Of a stretch of 64,000 bases of DNA, positions 27,085 to 36,984 are shown piece after piece. This stretch comes from CBDDCA01 sp965218205. Lineage in GTDB: Bacteria; Spirochaetota; Spirochaetia; WTKD01; G963693115. The notes under the pieces were generated by a model. The model saw nothing but the letters and a program-made list of their open reading frames with translations, ran no database searches and was not told where the DNA came from. Position 1 is the stretch's first letter, and each line of letters begins with the position of its first letter. The stretch is taken from NCBI GenBank assembly GCA_965218205.1, contig OZ244590.1, positions 2,170,001 through 2,234,000 of the forward strand. The letters run 5' to 3'. Position numbers and translations under genes: made by a program.

Positions 27085-28281
27085 CTATTTATTATTTCTT
27101 ATAGTATAGGACCATACCTCTTTTCCAAATCGATGTACAAAAAATGTTGCATCTGGCATTACATAATAAGGAATACGTAATTCTCCCCCTGTTGATTCAA
27201 ACTGAATATACATTTGTTTCTCTCCTCCATTATCAAATTGTACATATATTGTTATCATGTGTTTCGGCTCTATTTCTGACAACGGAATCATAAGCAATTT
27301 TACCTCATATGCTTTACTGGTATCTCCTATATCAGTACTATTAGATTCTTCTATTGACACTATCGGTTCTTGCACAGTTATTGTATTTTTGCGTAATCCT
27401 ATATACAAAGAAGATTCTGAATGCACACTCTCTCCTGCAATAGGTATTTGATCTAAAATAGTACCTGCTACGAGCTGCTTACTTTCTTTTTCACTATCAA
27501 GAATAAGAGAATCATTTTCAACAAAATAAAATTCAAACTGAGGAGAATGTTCTTGTATAAACGAAAATACTTCGGTAAAAGGTAACCCTAATACATCCGA
27601 AAATATATTCTTATCCTCTTTATTACCACGACTTACAACAAGCCGTACATCAGTAAAAGATGAACGAAGAAGAGTATTAGAAGGAGGATCTTGCCCAAGC
27701 ACAGTACCGGGAAAACTTTCATCAAACACTTTATTCACTGAATAAATGTCAAAGTACCTCCCAAGCCCATTAAATGTATTATCATAATCTTCATAAATAT
27801 CTTTAAGCATAATACCCACAAAATTAGGAATACTTTCTACCATTCCTCCCTTACTTATAGTGAGCTTGATTGTTCTGTGCTGCTTTACATTGATACCATG
27901 TTTAGGATCTTGAGAAAGCACTTTTCCTCTATCTTCAGGATTATCAGATTCCAACTCTATTATTTCTGTCTTCAATTTTTTTTCCTGTAACTCCAACATA
28001 GCAACCACTAAATCTTGTCCTACTACATTTGGTACTACCACTGACTCTGAGCTTACAAAAAATATGAGAAACACTACCCATGCAGCACTTACCATAATAA
28101 GCATGTACAGCAACAGTTTTATCGAAAATAAGAACATAGAAACAATAAAAGATTTTTTCTTTTCATTCCCATGTATCTCAGTTTTTTCTACAACAAAGGT
28201 ATCTTGTAATTTTTTTTCTTGCTGATTTTTAGTGTGATACACATTTGTGCTAAACATTATATCATTATCTTTATCTTCCAT
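27085..28281 (-). CDS. Membrane-anchored PASTA-domain protein
   Basis: A 398-residue protein with a charged cytoplasmic N-terminus, one membrane helix (about residues 46-76, IKLLLYMLIMVSAAWVVFL) and three PASTA-type repeats outside: VVVPNVVGQDLVVAMLELQ, ESIPNFVGIMLKDIYEDYD and IFSDVLGLPFTEVFSFI. PASTA repeats usually bind muropeptides or other cell-wall parts; here no kinase or penicillin-binding domain is attached. The last ~100 residues form a separate domain. It sits between fmt and ileS, an order I believe is conserved in treponemes. A cell-wall sensing role is inferred. Confidence 0.82.
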   Translation of the reverse strand: MEDKDNDIMFSTNVYHTKNQQEKKLQDTFVVEKTEIHGNEKKKSFIVSMFLFSIKLLLYMLIMVSAAWVVFLIFFVSSESVVVPNVVGQDLVVAMLELQEKKLKTEIIELESDNPEDRGKVLSQDPKHGINVKQHRTIKLTISKGGMVESIPNFVGIMLKDIYEDYDNTFNGLGRYFDIYSVNKVFDESFPGTVLGQDPPSNTLLRSSFTDVRLVVSRGNKEDKNIFSDVLGLPFTEVFSFIQEHSPQFEFYFVENDSLILDSEKESKQLVAGTILDQIPIAGESVHSESSLYIGLRKNTITVQEPIVSIEESNSTDIGDTSKAYEVKLLMIPLSEIEPKHMITIYVQFDNGGEKQMYIQFESTGGELRIPYYVMPDATFFVHRFGKEVWSYTIRNNK

Positions 28282-28362
28282 TTTTTATCTCTATAATTTT
28301 ATCGTATTGTATATTTCTGCTACCTTTCTCTTAAAATTTACCATTACAGCAGCTACACTTAT

Positions 28363-29325
28363 CTACCGAAATATGCTCCCAACAAGATGTTTCTGTCCCT
28401 GCACAAAATCTTTCCAATGCATTTTTCGTTTATGCTCTAATTGTAACTCTTCTATCGCAAGACAGTCACACACTGTATTTACTATAATACCATACTTTGT
28501 ATGAATACCAAGCACAGTACCTGGCATAGCTTTTTCTCTGCTCAGCATCCCAGTTTCTTTTTCTATAATTTCGTTTGAGACTACCCGTGCTTTCCATATC
28601 TTTACCAACTTTTCGTGTAAATGCACTTTTACTCCCGAGAGCGGAAAAGAAAATGCTTGCGTTAAATGAACAATTTGTTTTGCACTTTCACACCAGAGCA
28701 AATACCCATACCGAGAAGTATACTTTAATGTATACACTGCCTGCTCATTCACCTGAGGAGCTGCATTTGCATAGTACTGCTCATACTCCGTAAACAGCTT
28801 TGTAATCAATGCTGCTGCATCATGCGCAAGAACAGATTCTAACTGTTCATACCCATATTCAGGGAGCATCTTTCGTTTACTTTGTAATACTATATCTCCT
28901 GCATCCATCTCCTGCACCATCTTTTGTAATGTAACTCCCGTATGAGTATCATACGATAGTAATGTTGACAAAATAGGATTAGCTCCTCTATAACGAGGTA
29001 ATAACGAAGGATGCACATTTACCGTACCTTTAGGAAACAATGCAAGAAATTTTTCTCCAAACATTTTTCCATACGCTACACATATCATACAATCAGGGCT
29101 ATACTTTGCTATCGTATCCCGACACTCTGCACGTAAAACTTCAGTATCAATAACAGGAATACCTTTCTCCTGTGCGTACAACTTTACAGGAGTAGGACGG
29201 AGAACCAATTTTCTTCCAGCAGGCTTATCTGATCGCGTAAGCACTGCCACAACAGTACCACTCTGTACGCACGCTTCCAAAGAAGGAATAGAGAATTGAG
29301 ATGAACCAGCAAATAATATATTCAT
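28363..29325 (-). CDS. fmt: Methionyl-tRNA formyltransferase
   Basis: Formylates initiator Met-tRNA using 10-formyl-THF. It starts at ATG 29325 (MNILFAGSSQFSIPSLEAC), 23 bases after def; a longer open frame upstream to 29391 is discarded because it runs into def. Family marks: AVLTRSDKPAGRKLVLRPTPV, MICVAYGKMF, and the catalytic loop NVHPSLLPRYRGANPI (Asn, His) with TGVTLQKMVQEMDAGDIV (Asp). The C-terminal OB-like domain follows. def and fmt together supply formyl-methionine initiation and removal. Confidence 0.95.
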   Translation of the reverse strand: MNILFAGSSQFSIPSLEACVQSGTVVAVLTRSDKPAGRKLVLRPTPVKLYAQEKGIPVIDTEVLRAECRDTIAKYSPDCMICVAYGKMFGEKFLALFPKGTVNVHPSLLPRYRGANPILSTLLSYDTHTGVTLQKMVQEMDAGDIVLQSKRKMLPEYGYEQLESVLAHDAAALITKLFTEYEQYYANAAPQVNEQAVYTLKYTSRYGYLLWCESAKQIVHLTQAFSFPLSGVKVHLHEKLVKIWKARVVSNEIIEKETGMLSREKAMPGTVLGIHTKYGIIVNTVCDCLAIEELQLEHKRKMHWKDFVQGQKHLVGSIFR

Positions 29326-29348
29326 ACATGTCCCATTTTCTTTATTAT

Positions 29349-29834
29349 TTATTTTTGTAATGACTGATACTCTTTCAGTATACGAGAGCACATATTTTTA
29401 GGCAAATGATCTACAAACAATATTCCCTGTAAATGATCATATTCATGAAAAATAATGCGAGCAAAAAACGAGTCAGACTCAATTTCAAAAAAATCTCCCT
29501 GTTGATTTTGAGCACGAATACGTAACAATTTAGGGCGAGTAACATCTGCGTACACTCCAGGAATACTTAAGCACCCTTCTTGATATGTCACCATTTCTTT
29601 TCCTACATGCAAGAGCTGAGGATTGATAAATGTATGCACGGTATTCTCATACTTTACAAGAAAACACTGAACATTCCAATCTACTTGAGGTGCAGCTAAC
29701 CCCACCCCTTTTTGCTTATCAAGAATTTTTTCCATTTGATGCAACCCATTTTTTAATGATGCGTTAAAATCATGCACCACATCAGCCTTTTTACGAAGAG
29801 CATCATGAGGATATACAACAAGTTTTAGCTTCAT
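29349..29834 (-). CDS. def: Peptide deformylase
   Basis: Metalloenzyme that removes formyl groups from nascent proteins. All three motifs are present: GVGLAAPQVDW, EGCLSIPG (metal Cys) and IIFHEYDHLQGIL (HExxH). Length 161 fits. It is first in the def-fmt-PASTA-ileS-lipoprotein run, divergent from trxB. Confidence 0.97.
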   Translation of the reverse strand: MKLKLVVYPHDALRKKADVVHDFNASLKNGLHQMEKILDKQKGVGLAAPQVDWNVQCFLVKYENTVHTFINPQLLHVGKEMVTYQEGCLSIPGVYADVTRPKLLRIRAQNQQGDFFEIESDSFFARIIFHEYDHLQGILFVDHLPKNMCSRILKEYQSLQK

Positions 29835-29906
29835 ACTTTTATTGTACTATAACTATAATAAATTAGAATCATTGTAAAAAATAGGCAAATATAGCATAAT
29901 AAAACT

Positions 29907-30875
29907 ATGAATTTACAACAAACTACTCAGAACATAGTTATCATTGGCAGCGGTCCTGCAGGCCACACCGCTGCAATATATGCATCACGTGGATTTTTAC
30001 AGCCCGTAATGTTTGAAGGTTGGTTAGCTGGTGGTATTGCAGCAGGAGGACAGCTCACCATTACATCAGAAGTAGAAAATTTTCCTGGATTTCCAGATGG
30101 AATTTCTGGCCCTGATCTTATGGAAAACATGCGAAAACAGTCATTACGTTTTGGCACTACTATTCTTACCGAAACAGTGGAATCTATAGAACTACAACAA
30201 TCTCCTTTTATTGTTCGTTCTAGCACTACTACTCTTTCAACACATGCACTTATCTTTGCCACAGGAGCCATAGCAAAGCGACTCGGGATAAAAGGAGAGA
30301 AAACCTATTGGGACAAAGGCATTTCTGCCTGTGCCGTATGTGATGGAGCGCTTCCCATTTTTAGAGACAAGCCGCTTATTGTCATAGGAGGAGGAGACTC
30401 TGCATGTGAGGAAGCAACTTTTCTTACAAAATTTGGAAGTAAAGTGTACTTAGCAGTTCGCCGTAACGAATTACGTGCATCAAAAGCAATGCAAGAAAGA
30501 GTACTACAACACAAAAAAATAGAAGTGCTTTGGGAAACCGAAGTACAAGAAGCAAAAGGAAGCGAAGGAGTACAAGGAGTACTAAAATCGGTAATAACTA
30601 CTCACAAAGGCAATACATCAGAGCTAGCAGTAAACGGACTATTTTACGCTATTGGTCATACTCCTAATACCACACTTCTTGAAGGACAAGTTGATCTTGA
30701 CAATGCAGGATATATTATAACTCGTCCAGGCACCACAAAAAGCTCAGTTGAAGGAGTATTTGCATGCGGAGATGTACAAGATCCCCATTACCGACAAGCA
30801 ATCACCTCAGCTGGGAGTGGATGTATGGCAGCATTAGATGCTGAACAGTGGCTTCTCTCACAAAACAAAACATAA
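29907..30875 (+). CDS. trxB: Thioredoxin reductase
   Basis: NADPH-dependent flavoprotein that reduces thioredoxin. It has the FAD fold (NIVIIGSGPAGHTAAIYASRG), the redox-active disulfide CAVCDGALP (two Cys), an NADPH fold (PLIVIGGGDSACEEA) and the C-terminal FAD site VEGVFACGDVQDPHYRQA. Length 322 is standard. CATAAT at 29895-29900 lies six bases before the ATG, and no Shine-Dalgarno is present, so the mRNA may be leaderless. Confidence 0.97.
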   Translation: MNLQQTTQNIVIIGSGPAGHTAAIYASRGFLQPVMFEGWLAGGIAAGGQLTITSEVENFPGFPDGISGPDLMENMRKQSLRFGTTILTETVESIELQQSPFIVRSSTTTLSTHALIFATGAIAKRLGIKGEKTYWDKGISACAVCDGALPIFRDKPLIVIGGGDSACEEATFLTKFGSKVYLAVRRNELRASKAMQERVLQHKKIEVLWETEVQEAKGSEGVQGVLKSVITTHKGNTSELAVNGLFYAIGHTPNTTLLEGQVDLDNAGYIITRPGTTKSSVEGVFACGDVQDPHYRQAITSAGSGCMAALDAEQWLLSQNKT

Positions 30876-30890
30876 ACTTGCCTATTATAT

Positions 30891-30915
30891 AAAAAAAGCG
30901 GTGTTTACACACCGC
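30891..30915 (-). terminator. Intrinsic terminator of the htrA gene
   Basis: GCGGTGT (30898-30904) pairs with 30909-30915 around TTAC, flanked on the plus strand by seven A at 30891-30897. Read on the minus strand it is a hairpin followed by a T-run, 27 bases after the htrA stop. Confidence 0.85.
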
Positions 30916-30941
30916 AAAAATTATATAGGAGGATATTATGA

Positions 30942-32339
30942 TTATTTTTCTAAACCAATAGTGAGAGAAGCCCCTTCTCGTTTAAGACGAAACAGCACCT
31001 CATTTTTACTTGCAAGATTTAAGTTAGAATAAAAATCCTTTAAGTTTCTTATTTTTACATTATTGATTTTTTCAATGACATCTCCTGCACGCAACCCTGC
31101 AGTTTGAGCAATACTTTCAGGATATACAAATGTAATGATGACTCCCTCAGATACTTGTATTCTATTTTTTACCCCCTCAGTAATTTCAGATATCTTAAAC
31201 CCAGGCCATACCTCCGCTTCTTCAGAGGTAGCCTCTTCTCTATCACCTAAACGTATAGAAAGAGAAAGTGAAACATTACTCCGATACAAATCTACTGTTA
31301 CTTTTTTATTAGGAGGCAACGATGCTATTCCTGTAATAAGCTCTCCTGTATCTTTAATATTCTTATTATCAACAGCATAAATAATATCACCAGGACGCAC
31401 TCCTGCTTTATCTGCTGGTGAGTTTGGGTACACTCCAACAACAAAAGCCCCTTCTTTTTGTCCTAAAGAAGACATTTGTCGAAATACCACATCACTGATA
31501 TTTACCCCTAGCCACCCATATTCTACCTTTCCTTTTTCAATAACCGAATCAATGGAGAGAATAGCATTATTGATAGGCACAGCAAAACTTAGCCCTTCAT
31601 TTCCTCCACCACTCTCAGAATAAATCCATGTGTTTATACCAATAACTTCCCCATTGATATTCACTAATGGACCGCCACTGTTACCTCTATTGACAGCAGC
31701 ATCAGTCTGTATATAGTTATTAAGATTTCCCGAATCTTTTCTTCCACGACTTTCACGATTGAGAGCGCTAATAATTCCAAATGTTATTGAAAATTGAAAA
31801 TCATAAGGGTTACCAATAGCAAATACTATATCACCAGGATTGAGTGAATCAGAATCTCCTAGTTTAGCAACAGTATGATCTTTTTTAGACTCAAAAGAAA
31901 TAATAGCTAAATCACGCCCTACATCTACTCCGACTAATTGAGCAGAATATTGTTCTCCATCATAAGTAGAAACTAATACTTCATCAGCATTATTGATAAC
32001 ATGTTCATTTGTAAGCACATAATAGGTATTAGAGTTTCCTTTGCGAACAATAATACCTGATCCTAATCCTTGTTGACTATACTCTCGTTTTGGTACATTA
32101 TTATCTTCATCATCTTGACCATTAAACGGGTTATCAAAAAAGAAAAAAAAGTTTTCTCTATTGCTTACCTCCACCGTACTTGATACATCTATTTTTACTA
32201 CAGACGGTAACACAGTATCTGCGATATTACGAGTATCCTTCTGCAATGCTTGTAATAGATTGCTTTGAGAAAATACAGAAGGAACTGCAATGTATACTAC
32301 TAAAATACTAAGAGAAAGTATTTTGATTATCTTCTTCAT
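30942..32339 (-). CDS. HtrA/DegQ-family periplasmic serine protease
   Basis: Envelope quality-control protease. Signal peptide (IKILSLSILVVYIAVPSVFS), then a trypsin-like domain with the catalytic triad His113 (LTNEHVIN), Asp143 (GRDLAIISF) and Ser221 (RGNSGGPLV), then two PDZ domains (GWLGVNISDVV and KISEITEGV regions, with NSPADKAGVRPGDIIYAV and IAQTAGLRAGDVIEKI). Length 465 matches DegP/DegQ. A phenylalanine-rich stretch NFFFFFDNPF lies in the LA-loop region. It is followed by a terminator; a TTCTCC (GGAGAA) site precedes the start. Confidence 0.94.
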   Translation of the reverse strand: MKKIIKILSLSILVVYIAVPSVFSQSNLLQALQKDTRNIADTVLPSVVKIDVSSTVEVSNRENFFFFFDNPFNGQDDEDNNVPKREYSQQGLGSGIIVRKGNSNTYYVLTNEHVINNADEVLVSTYDGEQYSAQLVGVDVGRDLAIISFESKKDHTVAKLGDSDSLNPGDIVFAIGNPYDFQFSITFGIISALNRESRGRKDSGNLNNYIQTDAAVNRGNSGGPLVNINGEVIGINTWIYSESGGGNEGLSFAVPINNAILSIDSVIEKGKVEYGWLGVNISDVVFRQMSSLGQKEGAFVVGVYPNSPADKAGVRPGDIIYAVDNKNIKDTGELITGIASLPPNKKVTVDLYRSNVSLSLSIRLGDREEATSEEAEVWPGFKISEITEGVKNRIQVSEGVIITFVYPESIAQTAGLRAGDVIEKINNVKIRNLKDFYSNLNLASKNEVLFRLKREGASLTIGLEK

Positions 32340-32487
32340 TATTTCTTCTCCTTAATGTTATAATATTTTAATTTCTCTCTATATATACTATATCAAACTC
32401 ATATTACATAATAATATCTTTATCATTACAATTTTGTAATATAACAACACTTAGTATCTCTCCATTGGCTTATACACAGCTACACCA

Positions 32488-33918
32488 TTATATAGAAGGA
32501 AATACCACTGTAAATATAGTTCCTTTGCCTATATCAGAACGAACAGATATTTCGCCATTATATGCATTCACAATACCCTTTACTATACTTAAGCCAAATC
32601 CCCCCCCTTGATGCGTTCTATTGCTATCACCGTACCGCTTTTTCCATGTACTCTCCCAGATATGAGGAATATCACCTGCACTTATACCATAACCAGTATC
32701 ATTTACAACTATAGCAACAGAGCTATCTGTTTGATATACATACAGTCCAATAGATTGCCCTTGTACTGTACACTTAATAGCATTATCAAGCAAGTTTCCT
32801 ACTAATTGACGTATTCGTACCTCTTCAATGAGTACATAACACCTCGTATCTATATCATGATGAAAGGTCACTGATTTTTCTTCTGCCATCAAACTATACA
32901 TATCGACAATACTTTCAAGTGCAGTAACAAGATGCACTTTCTTACGAGGAATTTTGTTTCCTCCTGCCTCTATCTCAGAAAGATCCAACACCTTTCGTGC
33001 TATATTTTGTATATTTCTAATAGATTGAATACTATCTTGTATTCTTTTTGTTTTATCAGGACTACTTTGTCCCACAAGAAGAGAATCTTCTAAATAGTTT
33101 AAGATTCGTGTTAATGGAGTTCTTATATCATGCCCTAAACTAATAGCAGAAGAACGTAAGCTGTTCACCTGACGTTCAATGACATCAAGCATCTTATTGA
33201 TATTTTGTTGCACACGAGTAAACTCCCCTCCTGTATCAACAGGAATTCGCTGATCAATATTCTGTTCCAAAATAATTTTTTCTGCAAACTCATTGATTCT
33301 TTGCAGTGGACGCAATGCACGAGCAATCATAATTCGTGAAACAATATATCCTATAATAATAATCACTAATAACACCCCAATAGAGCTTTGTAAAATACGC
33401 CCAAGAAATATATTTCTCTCTAAAGCAGATACGATTATCTGTATATTATATTCTGCCTGTTGTACCTCATATAACATGAATTGTGTTCGATTTATGCTTC
33501 CATCTTGGATGATTTCTAGTACATTTCTAGAATTAAGAGAAAAATTTCGAGAAAAATTAACTTCTGTAATATCTTGATTTTTCCATAGCTGTGGATATAA
33601 AAAAAGTATCACCTTAGCATCTCTTTCTATACGGAGTGCATACTCATTCGTATCAATATCTACATCTCTCTGATATTCATTTCCTATTGTAGTGATAGTG
33701 GCTCTTGCTTCCATGTTTGCATCACTAGAAAGATGAGATAATAGAGTCCAGTATTTTAACAATTTTTGATTTACTTGTTTTTCTTCTTCATCTAAATATT
33801 GCAAATAAATATTACAAAAAAGAACAATAAAAATAATAATAAACCCTAACAAACTAATAAGCGTTGTCTGTGTTGCCAAAGAAAAAGAAACATTGAATTT
33901 AATTTTTTTTAAGAACAT
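32488..33918 (-). CDS. Membrane sensor histidine kinase
   Basis: Sensor of a two-component system. Two membrane helices (about residues 16-38 and 181-203) flank an extracytoplasmic domain, followed by a HAMP domain (RALRPLQRINEFAEKI), the phosphoacceptor H box SLGHDIRTPLTRI, the N box QLVGNLLDNAIKCT and the G boxes NDTGYGISAGD and QGGGFGLSIVKG. The last G box is encoded by eight consecutive G (plus-strand C at 32600-32607). It overlaps the upstream response regulator by 20 bases, so they are translationally coupled. The stimulus is unknown. Confidence 0.93.
   Translation of the reverse strand: MFLKKIKFNVSFSLATQTTLISLLGFIIIFIVLFCNIYLQYLDEEEKQVNQKLLKYWTLLSHLSSDANMEARATITTIGNEYQRDVDIDTNEYALRIERDAKVILFLYPQLWKNQDITEVNFSRNFSLNSRNVLEIIQDGSINRTQFMLYEVQQAEYNIQIIVSALERNIFLGRILQSSIGVLLVIIIIGYIVSRIMIARALRPLQRINEFAEKIILEQNIDQRIPVDTGGEFTRVQQNINKMLDVIERQVNSLRSSAISLGHDIRTPLTRILNYLEDSLLVGQSSPDKTKRIQDSIQSIRNIQNIARKVLDLSEIEAGGNKIPRKKVHLVTALESIVDMYSLMAEEKSVTFHHDIDTRCYVLIEEVRIRQLVGNLLDNAIKCTVQGQSIGLYVYQTDSSVAIVVNDTGYGISAGDIPHIWESTWKKRYGDSNRTHQGGGFGLSIVKGIVNAYNGEISVRSDIGKGTIFTVVFPSI
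32600..32607 (-). repeat. Poly-G8 tract inside the histidine kinase ATP-binding domain
   Basis: Eight consecutive G on the coding strand encode the GGG of QGGGFG. Slippage would truncate the kinase at its ATP-lid end. Tracts of eight or more G are known to vary in length in T. pallidum. Confidence 0.75.
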
Positions 33919-34579
33919 AGCCTACTCCTCTATTTGTATGAATAAGCGAATTCTTAAATCCTTTATCTATTTTTGCCCTTAAACGAGACACTAATACATC
34001 AACAACATTTGTCCGAGGATCAAAATCATATCCCCAAATTCTCTCCAAAATCATATTCTTTCCAAGTACAAGTTCAGCATTTTCCATAAAATACTGCAAC
34101 AACATAAATTCTCTTCGTTGCAGTTCAATTTCTTTTTCTCCGCGTATAACTGTTCGTTTAAGCAAATTAAGCTGTAAATCTTCATACAATAAAATGTTAT
34201 CCACATTTCCTTTTCCTGCTCTGCGTAAAAGACTTTGCACGCGTACAGAAAGCTCAGAAAAAGAAAAAGGTTTACATACATAATCATCAGCACCAGCATT
34301 AAACCCATCTATCCTATCTTCAACCCTATCACGAGCACTAAGAAATAGCACTGGTATATTCACTCCTTTTTTTCTCCATGCCTTCACTATCTCTATGCCA
34401 TTTATAGCTCCCTCAAGCATAATATCGACAATAGCAATTTCAATATCGGTTGTTTCAATATATCTATTGGCATCAAAGGCATTGCTTGCTTGCTCAACAG
34501 AATATCCAAGCTGCTCAAACCCTTTTACTACAAAACTAAGGATTTGTGTATCATCCTCTACTACTAAAAGATACGCCAT
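33899..34579 (-). CDS. OmpR-family response regulator
   Basis: Receiver domain with the acidic pocket (VVEDDTQIL), phosphoacceptor Asp52 (AIVDIMLEG), Ser81 (LFLSARD) and Lys103 (YVCKPFS), followed by an OmpR/PhoB winged helix ending in RTNVVDVLVSRLRAKID and NRGVGYVLKKN. Length 226 is typical. It begins three bases after the cysE stop and overlaps the sensor kinase gene, giving the order cysE, regulator, kinase on the minus strand. Target genes are unknown. Confidence 0.94.
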   Translation of the reverse strand: MAYLLVVEDDTQILSFVVKGFEQLGYSVEQASNAFDANRYIETTDIEIAIVDIMLEGAINGIEIVKAWRKKGVNIPVLFLSARDRVEDRIDGFNAGADDYVCKPFSFSELSVRVQSLLRRAGKGNVDNILLYEDLQLNLLKRTVIRGEKEIELQRREFMLLQYFMENAELVLGKNMILERIWGYDFDPRTNVVDVLVSRLRAKIDKGFKNSLIHTNRGVGYVLKKN

Positions 34580-34581
34580 AA

Positions 34582-35295
34582 CTACCCTTTATTCTTTATT
34601 TTAATATCATGCAAAGCATACACTATAGAATTAGGAGGAACAGACTCTGTAAGAAACACATTACCATTTATAACACTATCTTTTCCAATGACAGTATCTC
34701 CCCCTAAAATGGTAGCATTTGAATAAATAATAACATTCTCTTCTACTGTCGGATGCCTTTTTACTCCTTTTAGTGCCTTTTCCACTCGTTTTGCTCCAAG
34801 CGTAACTCCCTGATACAAACTGACATTATCTTTTATAACAGTGCTTTCACCAATAACCACCCCAGTACCATGATCAAGAAAAAACCGTCTTCCTATTGTT
34901 GCACCGGGATGTATATCAATAGCTGTTTTACTATGTGCATGTTCAGTGAGCATTCTTGCTACTAACGGTTCATTAAGTGTATATAATATATGTGCCATAC
35001 GAAAAATAGCAATAGCGTACATAGCAGGATAACACAGGAGTACTTCTTGTAACGAAGTAGCAGCAGGATCAAACGAAGCGAGGCTTGAAGCATCCTCAAA
35101 TAAATATTCACGTAGTATATCTGTTTTGCGTAACACTTTTTGTTCACATAATGTATCACCATTAAAACAACTCAGTACATTTCTCAACGAATGTACAAAT
35201 TGCTCCTCTTGTGTATTACTAAATATATACACATAAAATGCATCTGCACAAGGAGCAACATACTGTCTCAATGACATATCAATATATTTATGCAT
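34582..35295 (-). CDS. cysE: Serine O-acetyltransferase
   Basis: Makes O-acetylserine, the precursor of cysteine. The C-terminal half is a left-handed parallel beta-helix of hexapeptide repeats (IDIHPGATIGRRFFLDHGTG, VVIGESTVIKDNVSLYQGVT, LGAKR), with the catalytic His in DHGTG and the cofactor-binding loop near KRHPTVEENV. Length 237 fits the short, CysE/EpsC type. It is the first gene of a probable operon with the two-component system. Together with the MetX-like gene it suggests some sulfur amino acid synthesis. Confidence 0.92.
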   Translation of the reverse strand: MHKYIDMSLRQYVAPCADAFYVYIFSNTQEEQFVHSLRNVLSCFNGDTLCEQKVLRKTDILREYLFEDASSLASFDPAATSLQEVLLCYPAMYAIAIFRMAHILYTLNEPLVARMLTEHAHSKTAIDIHPGATIGRRFFLDHGTGVVIGESTVIKDNVSLYQGVTLGAKRVEKALKGVKRHPTVEENVIIYSNATILGGDTVIGKDSVINGNVFLTESVPPNSIVYALHDIKIKNKG

Positions 35296-35329
35296 GCTTT
35301 CCTTTCTTATAGTAATGCTTCATTTTCCA

Positions 35330-36148
35330 CTAAAAATACCATACTGTCAATACATCAATTCCTGAATTTATAAAACTTGTTGTTTTTATTTCATACTTTA
35401 CTTTATTTGAAGGATCATCACTTGCTGACGATACAATGGTATGGCCATCTATAAAAGTAATAGGATAATATGTCCCTTTCACTCCTACTTGTAACCCAAA
35501 ATAACGCACAAACCGAAACTGTATTGACGCCTGTAGTCCTACTCCAAGTCCCCATGTCCCTCTTGGATTAGTGCTACCAGGATTTTCAACAAATACATTG
35601 GTCGCAAACCCTCCACCAACTATAAATATCATAGAATCTTGTGGGATAGTCTGTGTTATTCCAAATAACCATTCAAAACCAAGCCCTTTCAAAGTTTGTG
35701 CTTCAGTATCGTTCACTAAATAATCCACTTTTGATGTAACAATTTTTACTTCACTATCATTCACTACAGGGGACACTACTCCTTCTGTCGATAAAGGAAA
35801 ATATATATCCATAAGAACAAGTAAATGTATATTACTCCATTCTATAGGAGGCTCTATCATTACAGCGGTATTAAGAGATAAAGATTTATAATACGAAGAT
35901 TGATGCACAGAGTCTGTTGAACCCGAAGACGAACTAGCTTGTGCCGAACGTTGAAGACGGTATGACCAATGTACATACTTATATCCTAATCCTAACAAAA
36001 CCCGCAACGATTCATCCTCATATATCGTGTTAGCATTTTGTGCTGCTTGCTTATGTATACCCTCAGTAACCGTATTTTGACCATATAGTGGTGCATAGAA
36101 CAGCAGTAATAGGCATACTACTACAATGTATTTTATTTTGTGTACCAT
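35330..36148 (-). CDS. Small outer-membrane beta-barrel-like protein, unknown function
   Basis: A 272-residue secreted protein with a clear signal peptide (VVVCLLLLFYAPLYGQ) and a mature part of alternating hydrophobic strands with tight turns and aromatic girdles (LGLGYKYVHWSYRL, GTWGLGVGLQASIQF, FGLQVGVKGTYYPITF). It ends in Phe (LTVWYF), the C-terminal aromatic residue typical of BAM-assembled porins. Not a family I can name. It lies 34 bases upstream of cysE on the same strand. Confidence 0.7.
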   Translation of the reverse strand: MVHKIKYIVVVCLLLLFYAPLYGQNTVTEGIHKQAAQNANTIYEDESLRVLLGLGYKYVHWSYRLQRSAQASSSSGSTDSVHQSSYYKSLSLNTAVMIEPPIEWSNIHLLVLMDIYFPLSTEGVVSPVVNDSEVKIVTSKVDYLVNDTEAQTLKGLGFEWLFGITQTIPQDSMIFIVGGGFATNVFVENPGSTNPRGTWGLGVGLQASIQFRFVRYFGLQVGVKGTYYPITFIDGHTIVSSASDDPSNKVKYEIKTTSFINSGIDVLTVWYF

Positions 36149-36235
36149 TTTTTCCTCCTCATTAAATAGTATAATTTAATAAAACATAGATATATGTATT
36201 ATATCCTTTTTTGTTTTTTTGTTATTATAAAACAT

Positions 36236-36964
36236 ATGAAACAATTTACTATTTATTTATTACAAGGTATATTTATTACCTGCATGCTATTTCCTACATT
36301 TTCTCAAACACAAGAAAAAAATACAGGAAACTGGCTTATATCTCGTACTTCTCCCACTATTGATATGAATCAAGAAGAGAAGAAAGAAAATTTTGAAAAC
36401 TTTGTAGAGCTGATGAACTCTTTGCTTGAAAGCAATATTACTCCACAAGCACTCGACAGAAATGATGCAGGAGAAATGATGATTTTATCACAAACAACAC
36501 CACCGGCACAGCTAGCCCGTAACTGGATATTACAATCATATAAAAATGAAAAAGAAATGCTACAGGATATTGAGAGTAAATCTAAAGAAAATATCTACCC
36601 TATAGGGTTGGACGTACAAAAAGATGGTGCCTATGTATTATTTTTACAATCACAGCTTACAATGAAAAATTTTCGTCTTATAAAGGTACAGAAACAAGAA
36701 ACTCTCACAAAATCAATTGATGACTATCTCTCCTTAGGGCTTATTCCTATTGCAGTAAGCTCTTTCAACGAAAGCATATGGGTTATGCTTGCCAGTTTTA
36801 AGGAAATCATAGCGGACTCCCTTGAACTTCAGATAAAAATAACTCCTCTTGATACTGTAGGTACTACCCTTGATACTGTATTACAAAACGAAACATCACA
36901 GATACGTGCGTTTACTACCATAAGCACTACCAATGCACTTCTTATTATTCAACATAATAAATAA
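36236..36964 (+). CDS. Secreted or membrane-anchored protein of unknown function
   Basis: A 242-residue product from the ATG at 36236; an open frame 14 codons longer exists but lacks reason to be translated. The N-terminus is a signal peptide or anchor (FTIYLLQGIFITCMLFPTFS). The mature part is mixed and polar, with EEKKENFENFVELMNSLLE and DVQKDGAYVLFLQSQLTM. I recognise no family. It is convergent with the Msp-like gene and shares a bidirectional terminator with it. Confidence 0.65.
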   Translation: MKQFTIYLLQGIFITCMLFPTFSQTQEKNTGNWLISRTSPTIDMNQEEKKENFENFVELMNSLLESNITPQALDRNDAGEMMILSQTTPPAQLARNWILQSYKNEKEMLQDIESKSKENIYPIGLDVQKDGAYVLFLQSQLTMKNFRLIKVQKQETLTKSIDDYLSLGLIPIAVSSFNESIWVMLASFKEIIADSLELQIKITPLDTVGTTLDTVLQNETSQIRAFTTISTTNALLIIQHNK

Positions 36965-36984
36965 TACCATATACCAACATGCAT

